DNA of 64,000 nt from Coemansia sp. RSA 487 (Eukaryota; Kickxellomycota; Kickxellomycetes; Kickxellales; Kickxellaceae), in NCBI GenBank assembly GCA_027577595.1, contig JANBRJ010000072.1, forward strand, positions 26,068 through 90,067. Direction: 5' to 3'. Positions 1-10,796 of this stretch are shown here, piece after piece. Both the position numbers and the translations under genes were made by a program. The stretch's first letter is position 1. Every line of letters begins with the position of its first letter. Below the pieces are notes generated by a model, which worked only from the letters and a program-made list of their open reading frames with translations, was not told the DNA's origin and searched no databases.

Positions 1-493
1 TGTGACGACGACGGCTCCCCTTGGAATGGCGCGGAGCAGTCCCATCCACCCTTTGCCACCCTCTCGCTCTGAAACAAACCGAGGGGCTGTACTTCGTTTT
101 AATTCCGTGGCTTGTTGCCATTATTCCGGAGGAAAATCTCTGCGAAAACAAGCGGATAACAACATGGCAGCCTCTTTCTCTGGCGTGTCAAGATAGAAGA
201 GCGGCGTTGTCAAGAAGGAGAGAGAAGGAAAGAGGGGAGATCGCAGAAGGCCCACTCTGGCGCAATACGCCAGCAAGCAGGCAAGCAAGCATGTGTCTGA
301 CTCGAAATGCTGGCGGCTTTCGTTTTTTCACGTTTGCTTTTTTGAGCCACATGCTTGTTTTGGGCAAAGAAATCGAGAAAAGAGCACCCCTTTGCTTTTG
401 AAATGCACAGCCGACGCTGCAGTTATTGAAGTATGTCTAAACGGCCTATTGAACGACTCACATTATATCTTGTAGGACCAGCTCCAGGCAGCA
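1..493. other. Upstream region of the RRM-R3H gene
   Basis: No independent gene is supported here. A GT at 431 (GTATGT) and an AG at 474-475 bound a possible 45-bp intron. Because 45 is a multiple of three, splicing would join the open frame from 293 to the frame of the downstream gene and remove the TAG at 473-475. The region therefore holds either a spliced 5' leader or an extra N-terminal coding exon. Confidence 0.4.
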
Positions 494-2323
494 ATGCACC
501 CCCAAAGCATAGTGCCGACGGCGCCGCTGCAGACGCCAGTAACAAGGCTGACCGGCGCCGAGTATGCGCTGATGGCAAATATGCCGGACGACGCCATCCC
601 GAACGCAATCGTCGTGAAGAACATCAATTTTGCTATCAAGCGCGAGGAGCTGCTGCAGACCATTGCGGATCTCGGTCTGCCTCTCCCCTATGCGTTCAAC
701 TACCACTTTGACAACGGCGTCTTCCGCGGCCTTGCCTTTGGAAACTTCCGCACTCCCGAAGAGGCGGCGCGCGTTATCGTTGGCCTCAACGGCCTGTCGC
801 TACTCGGCCGTCCGCTCAAGGTTGAGTACAAAAAGGCTCTTCCTGGTACGGCTCCGCCACCGCATCCCAACACCATTGCGATGATGAACTCTGCAAGCGG
901 TGCTCCGATGGGAGGTGGAGGCGAATCCCAGAATGATGGCGGCGGGTACGGTGGCACCCTGTCTGCGGGGCACATCCAAAACAACATCAACAATAGCAAT
1001 AACCAGCAGTATGACCGCCCGATCCCTCGCCCGCGCCGCAACCAGAACGGCGATGCTTCTGAGCGCCCAAGGTCGATGATGGTGTTCCCGAGCTCCATGT
1101 CTATCCCAGACATAAGCCCCGGCCACCAACACCAGCACCAACAGCATAATATCAAGAGCCCGTCCTCAAACAACGACACAAGCAGCTTGATAGATCTGGA
1201 TGACGAGGGCACGCGCACGCTCTATGATGTGGTCAGTCACTTTAGACACGACAAGAGCATTGCGGAGCTGGAGTTCCCGTGCTCGCTCAACACCAAGCAG
1301 CGCCAGACCATCATGCTGATTGCCGAGCGGTTTGGGCTCAACCACGAGACCAAGAGCGACGCCAACGGCCGCTACATCCGTGTGTACAAGGGGCTCAATA
1401 CTCTTCTTGAGGGTACCGAGGTGCGGCGTCGCTCGATGGCAAGCCTCAGTTCCAACGCAGTATCTGGCGGTGGCAGCCAAACCATGCGCTATGGATCGTC
1501 GTCGCAAGGGCGCTCGCGACCCTCGTCGATGCTGTACCCAGACAGCATGTCGATGGGTGGGATTGCATCGCCACCTCCACAGCAGCAGCAGCAGCAGCAA
1601 CATCAGCAGCAGCAGCAGCGCATGAACTCGTACCACCAGCCCCAGGGCTACCAGCAGCACCACGATTCCACGCGTATGCGGAGCTTCACACACTCCCAGG
1701 CAGGTGCGATGTCGCAGTTCAACGGTGCCATGCAGTACCAGCAACAGCAGCAATACCAGACGACGCAGCCGTTCCCGCGTACCAACGACAACCCAAACCG
1801 TGCCAGCGGCAACTATGGAGGATATCCATCCAGAATGTACCAGGACTCTGTTGTGGTGCCAGTCCGCCATCCACGTGGGCCCGATATGTCACAGAACTTT
1901 GCCACCAGACAGCAGATGTACGCCCAGGAAGAGCGTCACGCACAGCGCCAAGTGCAGCTCAAGGTCTTGCAGCAGATACGTCAGCGCCGCCTATCGTCTG
2001 CTGGCGAGGACGGCTCGTCGGCACCAACAACGCCGCCTGTACAAACAATGCCCTCGCCTGCGTCTAATGGTGGTGGATCCTCTTCTTCTGCGTCTTCTTC
2101 GGGGGCATCTGTGTTTAGAATCGGCAAGCCTGGCAGCAAGGCCATTCCCATTGTCAAGCCCAAGGAGGAAGATGAAGAAGATGAAGGTGATTACGAGCTG
2201 GTGGCGTCGCCGTCATCGTCTCTGTCGCAATCGGCCTCGCAAAAGGCACCGAGTCCGTCCCCATCGTCCTCGATGGCTGCTGGTCAGCGCCAGGAACAGA
2301 CAGTTGGTAGGGATAGTCAGTAG
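494..2323 (+). CDS. RRM and R3H domain RNA-binding protein (Pin4/Cip-like)
   Basis: 609 aa. An RRM spans about residues 37-115, with RNP2-like IVVKNI and RNP1-like FRGLAFGNF. An R3H-like fold follows at about 235-300, around LYDVVSHFRHDKSIAELEF and IAERFGLNHETK. The rest is low complexity: His/Gln-rich, a CAG-coded polyglutamine run near 1580-1620, and an acidic Ser-rich tail. The architecture matches fungal Pin4/Cip1-Cip2 proteins, which bind mRNA and act in stress and cell-cycle mRNA control; that role is family knowledge. In the R3H signature the Arg is present (RQTIM) but Met stands where His is expected. The first ATG after the possible leader intron is used as start; an upstream in-frame exon is possible. 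Confidence 0.8.
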   Translation: MHPQSIVPTAPLQTPVTRLTGAEYALMANMPDDAIPNAIVVKNINFAIKREELLQTIADLGLPLPYAFNYHFDNGVFRGLAFGNFRTPEEAARVIVGLNGLSLLGRPLKVEYKKALPGTAPPPHPNTIAMMNSASGAPMGGGGESQNDGGGYGGTLSAGHIQNNINNSNNQQYDRPIPRPRRNQNGDASERPRSMMVFPSSMSIPDISPGHQHQHQQHNIKSPSSNNDTSSLIDLDDEGTRTLYDVVSHFRHDKSIAELEFPCSLNTKQRQTIMLIAERFGLNHETKSDANGRYIRVYKGLNTLLEGTEVRRRSMASLSSNAVSGGGSQTMRYGSSSQGRSRPSSMLYPDSMSMGGIASPPPQQQQQQQHQQQQQRMNSYHQPQGYQQHHDSTRMRSFTHSQAGAMSQFNGAMQYQQQQQYQTTQPFPRTNDNPNRASGNYGGYPSRMYQDSVVVPVRHPRGPDMSQNFATRQQMYAQEERHAQRQVQLKVLQQIRQRRLSSAGEDGSSAPTTPPVQTMPSPASNGGGSSSSASSSGASVFRIGKPGSKAIPIVKPKEEDEEDEGDYELVASPSSSLSQSASQKAPSPSPSSSMAAGQRQEQTVGRDSQ

Positions 2324-2525
2324 GGGTGAATTTCATAATGATTCTAAGGGTTTATATTTCAGAACAAATCATGAACTTTTTTCTATTCACCCATTTTGTT
2401 TCACGTGGCAATGAAGCTTCAAAAATAGGAAAACAGAAAGAGGAGGAAGTGGCGAAGCTTAGGCAAAAATATGAAGGAATCATTTTGAATATTTATTTGG
2501 AAAGGCTTTGTATGATGCTCTCGCT

Positions 2526-4394
2526 TTAGATAGTGGAATACTCTGGGTTGACGTCGTGGACGATCAGGAGCATACCGTCAAGACGCACATTGGCGACCTC
2601 TAGCTTTGATCGGGTTTCGGAAAGTGCAGCCAGCTCCTTATTCTCGGCGTCAGTCAGAAGACTCTTGTCGGCGATGACGTCGGCGCGCCTGGTTTTGGCG
2701 ACCAGCGGCGCACGAGCAACCAGCTCCTGGTCGAGGCGAGCATAGACATTGGTCATGCTCTTGAAGACATATTGCATTGCGGCGCGGACCTGCTTCTGCG
2801 GGTTGATGTACCACAGGTAGAACATGCGCGAGGGGTTGCGGTCCAGGGTGCGTGCGATTTCGAACGAGTCGATGAAGCCAGCAAGGGACAGATCGTGGAG
2901 GCGCTCGCGACACGCGGCGATGGGCATCATTGCAGCGGTAGCAATGGTCTTTTCGTCCAGCTTGTGCTTCTCGCGCAGCACGCGGATGATCCGGGCGTGT
3001 AGCGAGCCGAACTTCTCGTGTACTAGCGTGTCGAGGCATGTGTCGCGGAGTGCAGTGGCAGCACGGTCAAAGTTGATCTGGTACTGCCCGCCTCCGCGCT
3101 CGTCAACCTTGGTGACTATGCCCGATGCGTCGGACCGCACCACCTCGAGCAGAGCAAAAGCCAGCTCCGTACGCTTGGCTGGCGACAGAGACGAGCCGTT
3201 GGCCCTTCTGGATCCGTGGTTGTGCGTGTCTGATGCGGCCAGGTCCTGGAAAAACATGTCGCTTCCGATGTCGATGGCCTCGGCGAGTGGCACATCATAC
3301 GGAAGTTGGTTGACGATCTGTGCGGCCGAGAGAACGTCGGAGCGCCGGTCGCGGCATGTCTTTGTGCGCGGCTCGGTGATCCGAAGCATAGCCTTGATGA
3401 TGGCTCCTGCGCCCGCGTTGTACTTGTCTGCAAAGTAGTTGATCAGCTGCTGGTTGCGCAAGAAGACGTCGAGCCGGTCATAGTAGACGCGGAAGCACTG
3501 CGTCTGGTCAACTGTGTCCTGCTGCTGTTGCTGCTGCTGCTCCCCATTGGGATCCTCGGAGTGTCCGTTAGCAACCACCAGGGTGCGTCCGTCTGGCCCG
3601 ACCACCACTTTGGACGCGTGTGAACCGGCCGGATCGTTGTCGGCTGCGCGTTTGATGCCGACGACTGTCGCATTGTGGTACTCCTGCTCCTGCATGTCGT
3701 TGATTTTGTGCCTAATGGTCACCAGCTCCTTGGCGGTCGGGAGTACCGCCAGCTTGTCGAGCTCCACAGCCTCGGCCTCCATGATCTTGTCAACCTTTGT
3801 GATCATGTCGATGGGCGTGACCGCCACAATGAACCGCTCGCGCACCAGCCTCCCCACAACAGCGTCCAGCTTGATCTGCGCCGCCTGCGACCACTCACTG
3901 GCACCCAGCTGCTCCTTGACCGCGCCTATCGATATGTTCCCGCTGGCCATGATTGCGCGGAGCACTGACACAGCCTCCTTGCCCATCCGCTCCTCCACCA
4001 GCGCCAAGTAAAGCCCCATACGCTGCAGCCGTAGCACCCCGCGCATGTTTGCAGAGTAGTATGCTACTACGCGCGCTCCACCATCCTTGCTGGTCGCATG
4101 CGTCACCATTCCGTGCTGGATCAGCACCACCAGTGCCTGCTTCACCTCGCGTGCTGTGAGGTTGGTGTTTTTGATTAATAATCCTAGTGGCAGCCGTCCA
4201 TCGCGAATAAGCACTCCCGCGACTATCTATAGTCCTCTCCAGAGCAAGGAAAGTGGTTTGAAACTGACATTAGTTCCTGTGGAATAAGAAAACGAGTAAG
4301 CTGCTCCGAGTAGCTTCTATCTGCTTACCTCTACTATCGGCCCGTAGTATTCGCGAATAAGCCGTTTACTTAAATTGGCTTGTTCTATGTACAT
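2526..4394 (-). CDS. RPC82: RNA polymerase III subunit RPC82 (POLR3C)
   Basis: Two exons: 4329-4394 (ATG at 4394, 22 codons, ending in GPIVE) and 2526-4226, giving 588 aa. The 102-bp intron (4227-4328) has donor GTAAGC and acceptor TATAG, phase 0; splicing produces a start that lines up with human RPC3 (EHFGEIVE then HLIRTG, here EYYGPIVE then VLIRDG). Successive winged-helix segments follow, then a C-terminal coiled region (KLEVANVRLDGM). RPC82 with RPC34 and RPC31 forms the Pol III subcomplex for promoter opening and TFIIIB contact. A short polyglutamine run lies in the middle, encoded near 3517-3540. The gene is convergent with the RRM-R3H gene. Without exon 1 the frame would begin at a GTG, which is not a credible start. 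Confidence 0.9.
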
Positions 4395-6031
4395 TTTCTT
4401 TTTAGCGCTGGAAAGCTGCCTCCCCACCAACTAGAAATACGTTATAGCCGGAAACTATAGGTATTATATGCTGCTATACTAGACCAAAGCTCTATTTGCA
4501 ACAACGGATAAAAACTAAAAGTATGAAAAGTAGACAAGAATTACACCACAAAAAACAAAGGCGTGGGTTGTTGAGTGTTGCTACTTTATTCTTTTGTTTA
4601 TGATTTTTTTCTAAAAAAAAACCCCTTACAATTGAACCCTTGATCCACCCGTAATCCCAGTGGATCTAGAATTGCTTGCTAAAAGGCAAAAAAAGGCAAG
4701 GGGATCAGGGGATGGATGAAAATAAAAAGAGGATTTGTTTTCCATCTTTTTGCGCATACAATTGGGATTGTGTGGAGAGAATTGGTTGGTTGGTTGGTTG
4801 GAGAAGCAAAAGAAGAAAGATTTGCGTCACGGTTTATTAAAAAAGAAAGTGCTCTTGATCCAGAGCTTTGCAGCTTTGGTAGGGATCCGAGAGCAACAGG
4901 TTTTCTGTTCCTTTCAAATAAGTGTGAGCTGCCAACGCATTGATGATGCACAATTAATGGTGCAATGCAAAATAAAGGTCATGTGGGGGCTTGTTTCTTA
5001 AGAAAAACCACCAGCCAACCAGCATTTGTCAAGCGGAAGAAGCGGGGAGAAATGCTTAAATATTTAAATTTTCCAGCTATAAAAAACAACTGACTTGCAA
5101 TCAATTATTTTGAAGGCGTATAAATAATTTTTCACACGAAAAAAGGTCTCTAGCTATTAAAGAGAAAGAGGGCGCATCAAAGCTTTCTCCTGTTGAAGAA
5201 TTGATTATTTTATTTTTCTATTTACGGATTTCCAGCCTTTTTGCGAATTTCTACATTCCAAACCTTGAATAAAGTCCTCCTGCTTACCGTCGTGGTCTAC
5301 CGATAACGCCCATGCAGTCATTCCCAGAACTAAAGAGTAAGCTTTTGTGTTCATTATTTTGCGGATCCTCTGCCAACAGTTTCTCCACATGCCCGCTCTA
5401 TTTGTGTTTCTTGACCTGTCAGCGAAGGAGCTACAAGTGCTGTCAGCACTAACAAATTGGCATCAAAACAAAAACAACAGCAGCGAGAGTGCGAGAGGGA
5501 AACTTGTGGATATATGGCTGAGAGAATTGAAACGACTTTTCTCCTTGGTTCTGTTGAACAAAACAAGGAGAACGAACCGCCGCTTTTTGATGTTTTTTCT
5601 GGAACGCCTTTTTGGGTGTTCATATCCACTTGACAGCTCCTAAAGTATATTTACCTCACTTTTTGGCGTAAAGTCTATTTAAGCATCTCGAGAGGATGGC
5701 GCCAGCCGAATAATCATCATTCTGCGTGGCTCTCCTCCTACTTGTGTGGATGTGGCCTTTGCTCCCTCATTTTTAATATTTTCTCTCACTCTCAGTGTCC
5801 TTTTGTGCACGTTATTTACAAAACGATACTGCCGAAAGCTTTATGTTTTATGCACCTTATGCTTTTACCCCTGCTGCTTTAAAATGCGTTGCTGCATTCC
5901 CTGTTGCATCTATTTTTTCTCCTTGTTTTTTTTTTTCTTTTTCCGACAATTGTATTCTTCCCTTTTTTCTCTGTTTGCCTTGTCTTTTTCTTTGTCTTTT
6001 ACATTATTTTGCTTACTATATATTTCCTATC
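4395..6031. other. Divergent intergenic region between RPC82 and the zinc-finger gene
   Basis: About 1.6 kb, AT-rich with many homopolymer A/T runs. A pyrimidine-rich tract at about 5920-6030 immediately precedes the zinc-finger start and looks like its core promoter or leader. Short open frames exist on both strands (for example minus 5205-5390, which has a donor-like CGGTAAGC near 5285) but none shows a recognisable domain. Confidence 0.5.
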
Positions 6032-6542
6032 ATGAGCTATCTATCGACTTCCCCTGTAGTCAACCACAACCACCCTCGCAGCCCGACACTGCTCATCGGT
6101 CGCCACAGCCCCGGTCGCTCCACCAGCTCTTCGCCTGAGCTGGGCTCAGTCAGCCCCGGCGGGTCCCGCTCCAGCTACAGCCCTGGCCGCTCCGCCTGCT
6201 CCTGTGCAGTCTGTGGCAAGCAGTACAAGCACCGTAGCTGTCTCAACAAGCACCTCTGGGAGCACCACGATGCCTGGGAAGCGTGCCTCAAATACAACCT
6301 CACAAAACACCAGCAAGTCCAGATGATGGAGGTAACGTATCCAACGCCTATACACAGTCTTCTGCTGCTTCTCTTTGCTATTTTCTAGATTAAAGAGTGC
6401 TGTCATGCTAAGTGAGAGTTTTTGCCTGTCTTTTCTGATTCTTCCTTTTCTTTTCCTTGGGTTTCCTTTCCTCTCCCCCCACTTTCCTCCCTTGTAGGCT
6501 GCTCAGGTTCTTGTGGACATGATGGCCGTAAAGTCCAGCTAG
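6032..6542 (+). CDS. Small C2H2 zinc-finger protein
   Basis: Two exons, 6032-6331 and 6498-6542, giving 114 aa. The intron (166 bp) has donor GTAACG and acceptor CCTTGTAG, phase 0. Exon 2 encodes 14 residues (AAQVLVDMMAVKSS) and a TAG. A Ser/Pro-rich N-terminal half is followed by one C2H2 finger, CAVCGKQYKHRSCLNKHLWEHH, in two parts: CAVCG and HLWEHH. Short single-finger proteins with the YKHRSCLxKHxWEH signature are common in fungi; their function is poorly known and DNA binding is inferred only. The ATG chosen directly follows the pyrimidine-rich leader and starts the Ser-rich segment; the frame is open further upstream but in a T-rich, non-protein-like stretch. Confidence 0.72.
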
Positions 6543-7485
6543 AAGCCGCTCGAGATAAAAGAAAAGGAACTGAAGGAGGAGGACCTTTTTTCTCACCTTG
6601 GTTGCTTTGGGATGGGAATATGCTGGGAGAAATAAGGGTCTTGCGCCTCAACGCCGGAAAGCGACTATAACACTACACTCTAGACTGTTTTTATTTTCTT
6701 GTTCGAGTGCGCTTCTCTCAGGCTTTGTTGGCGCAGAGATTCTGGTGTCTGGTGGCAGAAGGAGTAGATAGCAGAGCACGAACCACACAAACACAACCCG
6801 ACGCATGTGCAGTTACTGGCTACAAGGAGAGATAACAACCAAGTTGTAAAGCGGAAGAGGATCGCCTATGTTCGCCCTCGATACTGCTTTATACACTTGC
6901 CTAAGAAAAACTAAGGCGCATCGCCAAGGCCTGTATGGTTTCTCTTTGCCTTTCATGGTGTGTCTGTGCCGGGTTTGTTCTGCTTTGCCTTTCTTGTCGA
7001 TTCTGCCGCAAAACTCCTTTTCTTTTCGTCTCCCATCCCCCTCTGCACATTATCTCCTTCTCTTATTATTCTTTATTACCTCAGGTATATAGCTTCGAAA
7101 AGGGGGTGGAGATGGTGCAGTAACTTTGTCATTATCTCTCCTCTCCCTTTAGCATTTACTGGACCGGCCCTACTAATTATCCTGGCATTATTTTTTCTTT
7201 TGTCGTTCTTTTTCTTTTCTTCTCACTTCATTTTCATCTTTGAATGTATAATAACTGTATTCGCTTTATTCTTCTCACTTGTTTATCTTGCATTTATGCA
7301 TATTTTGAATGGCCAGCGACAGATGAATGGCAGCATAATTTTATGTTCCATTGTCTGTGGACATGTATACATCTGCCAAAGAAGTATCTTGAGTGCAATC
7401 CCTCTAAAGTTTACCAACGGAAAAAACTGCGCTATTCAATGAGTTTCCCTATATAAAACAAGAAAAAGAAATGACAATGAAAGGT
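6543..7485. other. Intergenic region, no gene seen
   Basis: This lies between the zinc-finger gene and the 3' end of the minus-strand ceramidase. It is T/C-rich with short chance frames and no recognisable protein. It should hold the two convergent 3' UTRs. Confidence 0.5.
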
Positions 7486-8663
7486 TTACAACTTCTTTAC
7501 AGCCTTGTCGAGATATGGAACGACAAGGGCGACTCTACGGATACGGTATTGATCGATCGTGTTGAGCTTGACCAACCGCAGGTACTGTTGATATACAATG
7601 GTGACGTAGCATCCAAGGGCAGTGCCGATGTGCCAGTAGGCATGGAGCTGGAACAGGGGGCTGAACAACGGGGGCAATGCGTCTCTAATGGCACGCAGGT
7701 TGCCACAAAAGATATTATCAATATTCCAGAGAATAAAGGCTGCGCCAAACGAGCCAAAGCCAACCCAGAAGAGCTGTGTGAGCTCACCGTATGCGCGCGG
7801 GTTTGTTTTGCGTATCTCTATTTGGTGACGGGTGTTGAGAAATACGATGTAAAACACTTCGATTCCGTAGGCAACTTGGTGGAAGACCGGTTTGCGGATC
7901 TGCACGTACACCAGAGTGACCACTGTCGAATAGGCGACCAGGGCAAGTGACACCAGAATATCTGATCCGACCTTGACATCCGCCCGCAGAGCGCAGTATA
8001 TACAGACACAGGTGCCATAGACCACTATAGTAAATCTCGGAAGGGAGTGGGGGTTTTTTAGAAAGAAGCGAAGCCACACAAGAATTTAAAAAAGCATAAG
8101 ATGGCTCTGTTTAGTAAAATACACAAACAAGACGAAGCCACAGCTACGATTCTATTTTAAAAATGGTCAGCAAAAAAAAACTTTATTTGCAATACTTACT
8201 CGGTAGTTCGTCGGCAAGCTGCCACTGGTATTGAAGCGTCATGTGGAATAGCCATCTACAGATTAAACCGAGGTCATATGCGTAACATTAAGTAAATGTC
8301 CCGAGTTTCATTTTTTTTGGTTGTTGAGAACGAATCCGCTGACGTAGAGAGAAGAGGAGGGAGAGAGAAAAAGTAAAAGGTGGCATTCGTTTGCAAAAAT
8401 AGTACTTACGATCCAAGACCGACGATAAGCATGGCCATGTAGCATATGAGAAAGCGGTTCTCCTGGCCAGTTGTCCGCACCTTGTACATGCCAAGCAGCG
8501 CAAGGGTAAAGAAAACTAGGTTTGTCGACGTGTTCCAAAACTCGGCAATGTACTTGCACACCACATAGTTTTCCTCGCACCAGTCGATGGTTGACGTTGC
8601 ATCTCCCCAGTAATGGATGATCTCGGGTATTGCCCCAGCAATGGGGTGGTCATCTAGTTTCAT
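7486..8663 (-). CDS. YPC1: Alkaline ceramidase, paralogue A
   Basis: Three exons, 8410-8663, 8200-8255 and 7486-8024, giving 282 aa. Both introns have GTAAGT donors and TAG acceptors; phases 2 and 1 join as S-W-L-F-H and D-E-L-P-M-V-Y. This is a seven-helix ER/Golgi membrane hydrolase that cleaves phyto- or dihydroceramide into sphingoid base and fatty acid. By analogy with human ACER3, the Ca site residues are D27, W28, E30, N32 and E41, and the catalytic Zn-site residues are S85, H89, D100, H231 and H235 (HAYWH); all are present, so the enzyme looks active. It is divergently oriented to paralogue B 2.1 kb away. The C-terminus ends in basic residues (AVKKL) that might act as an ER-retrieval signal (inference). 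Confidence 0.9.
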
Positions 8664-10796
8664 ACTGGACGACTGCTTTTTTATAGGTCAAACAAGGGGA
8701 ATAAAACGTGAAAAAGACGAGAAAGAGAAACTGGTAAAAAGAATAATACAAGTGTATAAAATGGCTTCAAGAAAATATGAAAGAAAAAAGAAGGATAGAA
8801 GTGTGATGGCTATAACAGCGTCCCTAGTACACAGTGGTCATATTGTCGTCATCCTTCATCAAAGGCAAATAAAAAATTATAAAGCTGTTTAATTTCTTTG
8901 CATTCTGCTTTCATGCGTATTGGTCACACCACGACCAACAGCAATTGCAGCCAACCAGACCTGGCTTTCACACTCATCAAAAGCAAATAGGTGGACTGTC
9001 TGGACAACAAACTCATTTAGATCACCCAATGTTTCTTATTTTCAGAGTTGTTGAAAAGGGGAAAAGAAGTCGGAGAAAGGAATCCATGGACAATAGCTAT
9101 ACGTTTAGAGTGGTCTTTTCATCTGTACGCACCAATTGCAAAATTTAACAAAGTTTCGAAAGATGTTTGCCAAGACCTTTAACATCACCTATCCACTGAG
9201 ACCAAACATGTCACGTGTAGGCGCAATTGTCCAAGCTAAGCCTTTCAGACTATGCAAGGAAGGCGTGCTTAGGCATGCTTGGCAAAGGGAAAGAGCCTTG
9301 GCAGCGAAGATATATCGATGAACCTGATTAGATAAAGCACGTTGATCGGTTAGATCATTTGTAATATGAACCTTGATATTGTAAACCAAAACATTGCAGT
9401 ATCGCAACTGTTAGTATGCAGGTGAACAGGGCAGTGAATTGAATTATGCGTAGAGGGAGTTCCCTGGATACTAGACAATGGAATGACCATTTTCTGGCCG
9501 CATAGACGTATTTTCTGCTCTTTGATCCGAATAACGAGCACTGCCGCTATGGATTGCGGGATTCGCACTGCACATTGCAAAGCTACTGCAGTCAGCGCGG
9601 ATGCTGAACAAAGGGCGCGGACAAATAATGCACAAGAGACAGGAAAGTCTGAAAAGTATATTAATTTCTTACTTTAATACAAAGAAATCTGGGAAAGCGG
9701 CCATCTCCGCACGACGAGAAGCACGCCATTGTAGTAATTCCTCTTCCCCTTCTTTCTTTGCCCACACGGCCATTGACTGCATGCGCCATTCTTCATCTGG
9801 AGATATCCAGAAGATAACAACTAAAAATTGAACGTGCTTCTTGAAAAAGCGAAAAGCCTAATATTGCATTTTATAAAAACCCTTGCACTGTGGGCACAAG
9901 TTTCCCCTTGTTTCAAATTCCGTCAGCACGCTAGGATAATCCGCATTGAATAGCACAAGAAGCAAGCGGAATTCGCCTTTTAGTCAGGTGCGAGCGTCAT
10001 CCCCAACATCGCTACAGCTACAGCTCGTGTCTCCAGCCTGGCTAAAAAGCACCTTTCTACATGATTTTCCTACCACGACTACAGGAGGCTAGGCAGCGGG
10101 GGAAGGGCAATTCAAAAAGTTGCAGGGCCAAGAATCGTGCGGCTGGTGATCAGCCAACGCAAATAAAGCAAAATACTTCTTCCCCGCTTCTTTCTCTTGC
10201 CCCATCTTCCACAATTTTGCCCCCGCCCCTTTCTTGCTTCTGCTTGTCTGGACATGTTTCTTTTTTTCATTCTATAAGCCCTTATAATTTATTAACAGGA
10301 GAGCTAGCCCCCTTTCTAGCTCCGTTTCTTTTCTTCTTCGTGTGTTATTGGCTCGAAAGTATATGAAAAGAAGCGTTCAAAAGAAAGCATCAACGTCCTT
10401 GACCCTATCTATATGCGTTCGCTCTGGCTCCAGCAAATTAAGCACTTTGCAACTTTTGTTTTGGTCTAGCTTTCGGGATTATCCTTTCTTATTTATATTC
10501 CTCTTTGTTTTGTTTCTAGGCATGCGGCTATATTTCGTTGCATTTTCCCATCCGCTACACTGAGTTTGTTTGGAGACGGCCATCGCATACATTAGTACCT
10601 TCTTTTGGAGTTACTCCTCTTTCCATCTCTGTTACACATTGTTATCTCTTCATATTTTTTATTTTACCCACTCGATTATTAAGCAGCTATTTCTACTGAC
10701 AGACCACGGACGGTATCCAGCATTAAACTAGACCGCTTGAGGCAGAATCGTAAAGGTCTTTTGTTATTCGTTTTCGTAACACAATATTTGCCAAAC
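8664..10796. other. Intergenic region between the two ceramidase genes
   Basis: 2.1 kb between divergent starts; it must contain both promoters. Composition alternates between AT-rich stretches and CT-rich tracts (10160-10680). None of the short open frames on either strand carries a recognisable domain, and no tRNA-like cloverleaf was seen. Confidence 0.5.

Noticed and set aside
1580-1620. CAG run as a CRISPR-like or mobile repeat
   Set aside because: It is an in-frame polyglutamine tract; no spacer-repeat structure exists anywhere in the window.
2154-2336. Minus-strand open frames opposite the RRM-R3H gene
   Set aside because: Shadow frames caused by GC-rich codon use; no domain or start context.
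4679-4951. Open frames on both strands in the RPC82-zinc finger gap
   Set aside because: They overlap each other, are low in complexity, and have no recognisable motif.
5205-5390. Minus-strand frame with hydrophobic start and a donor-like site, possible secreted-protein first exon
   Set aside because: No convincing second exon was found downstream on that strand.
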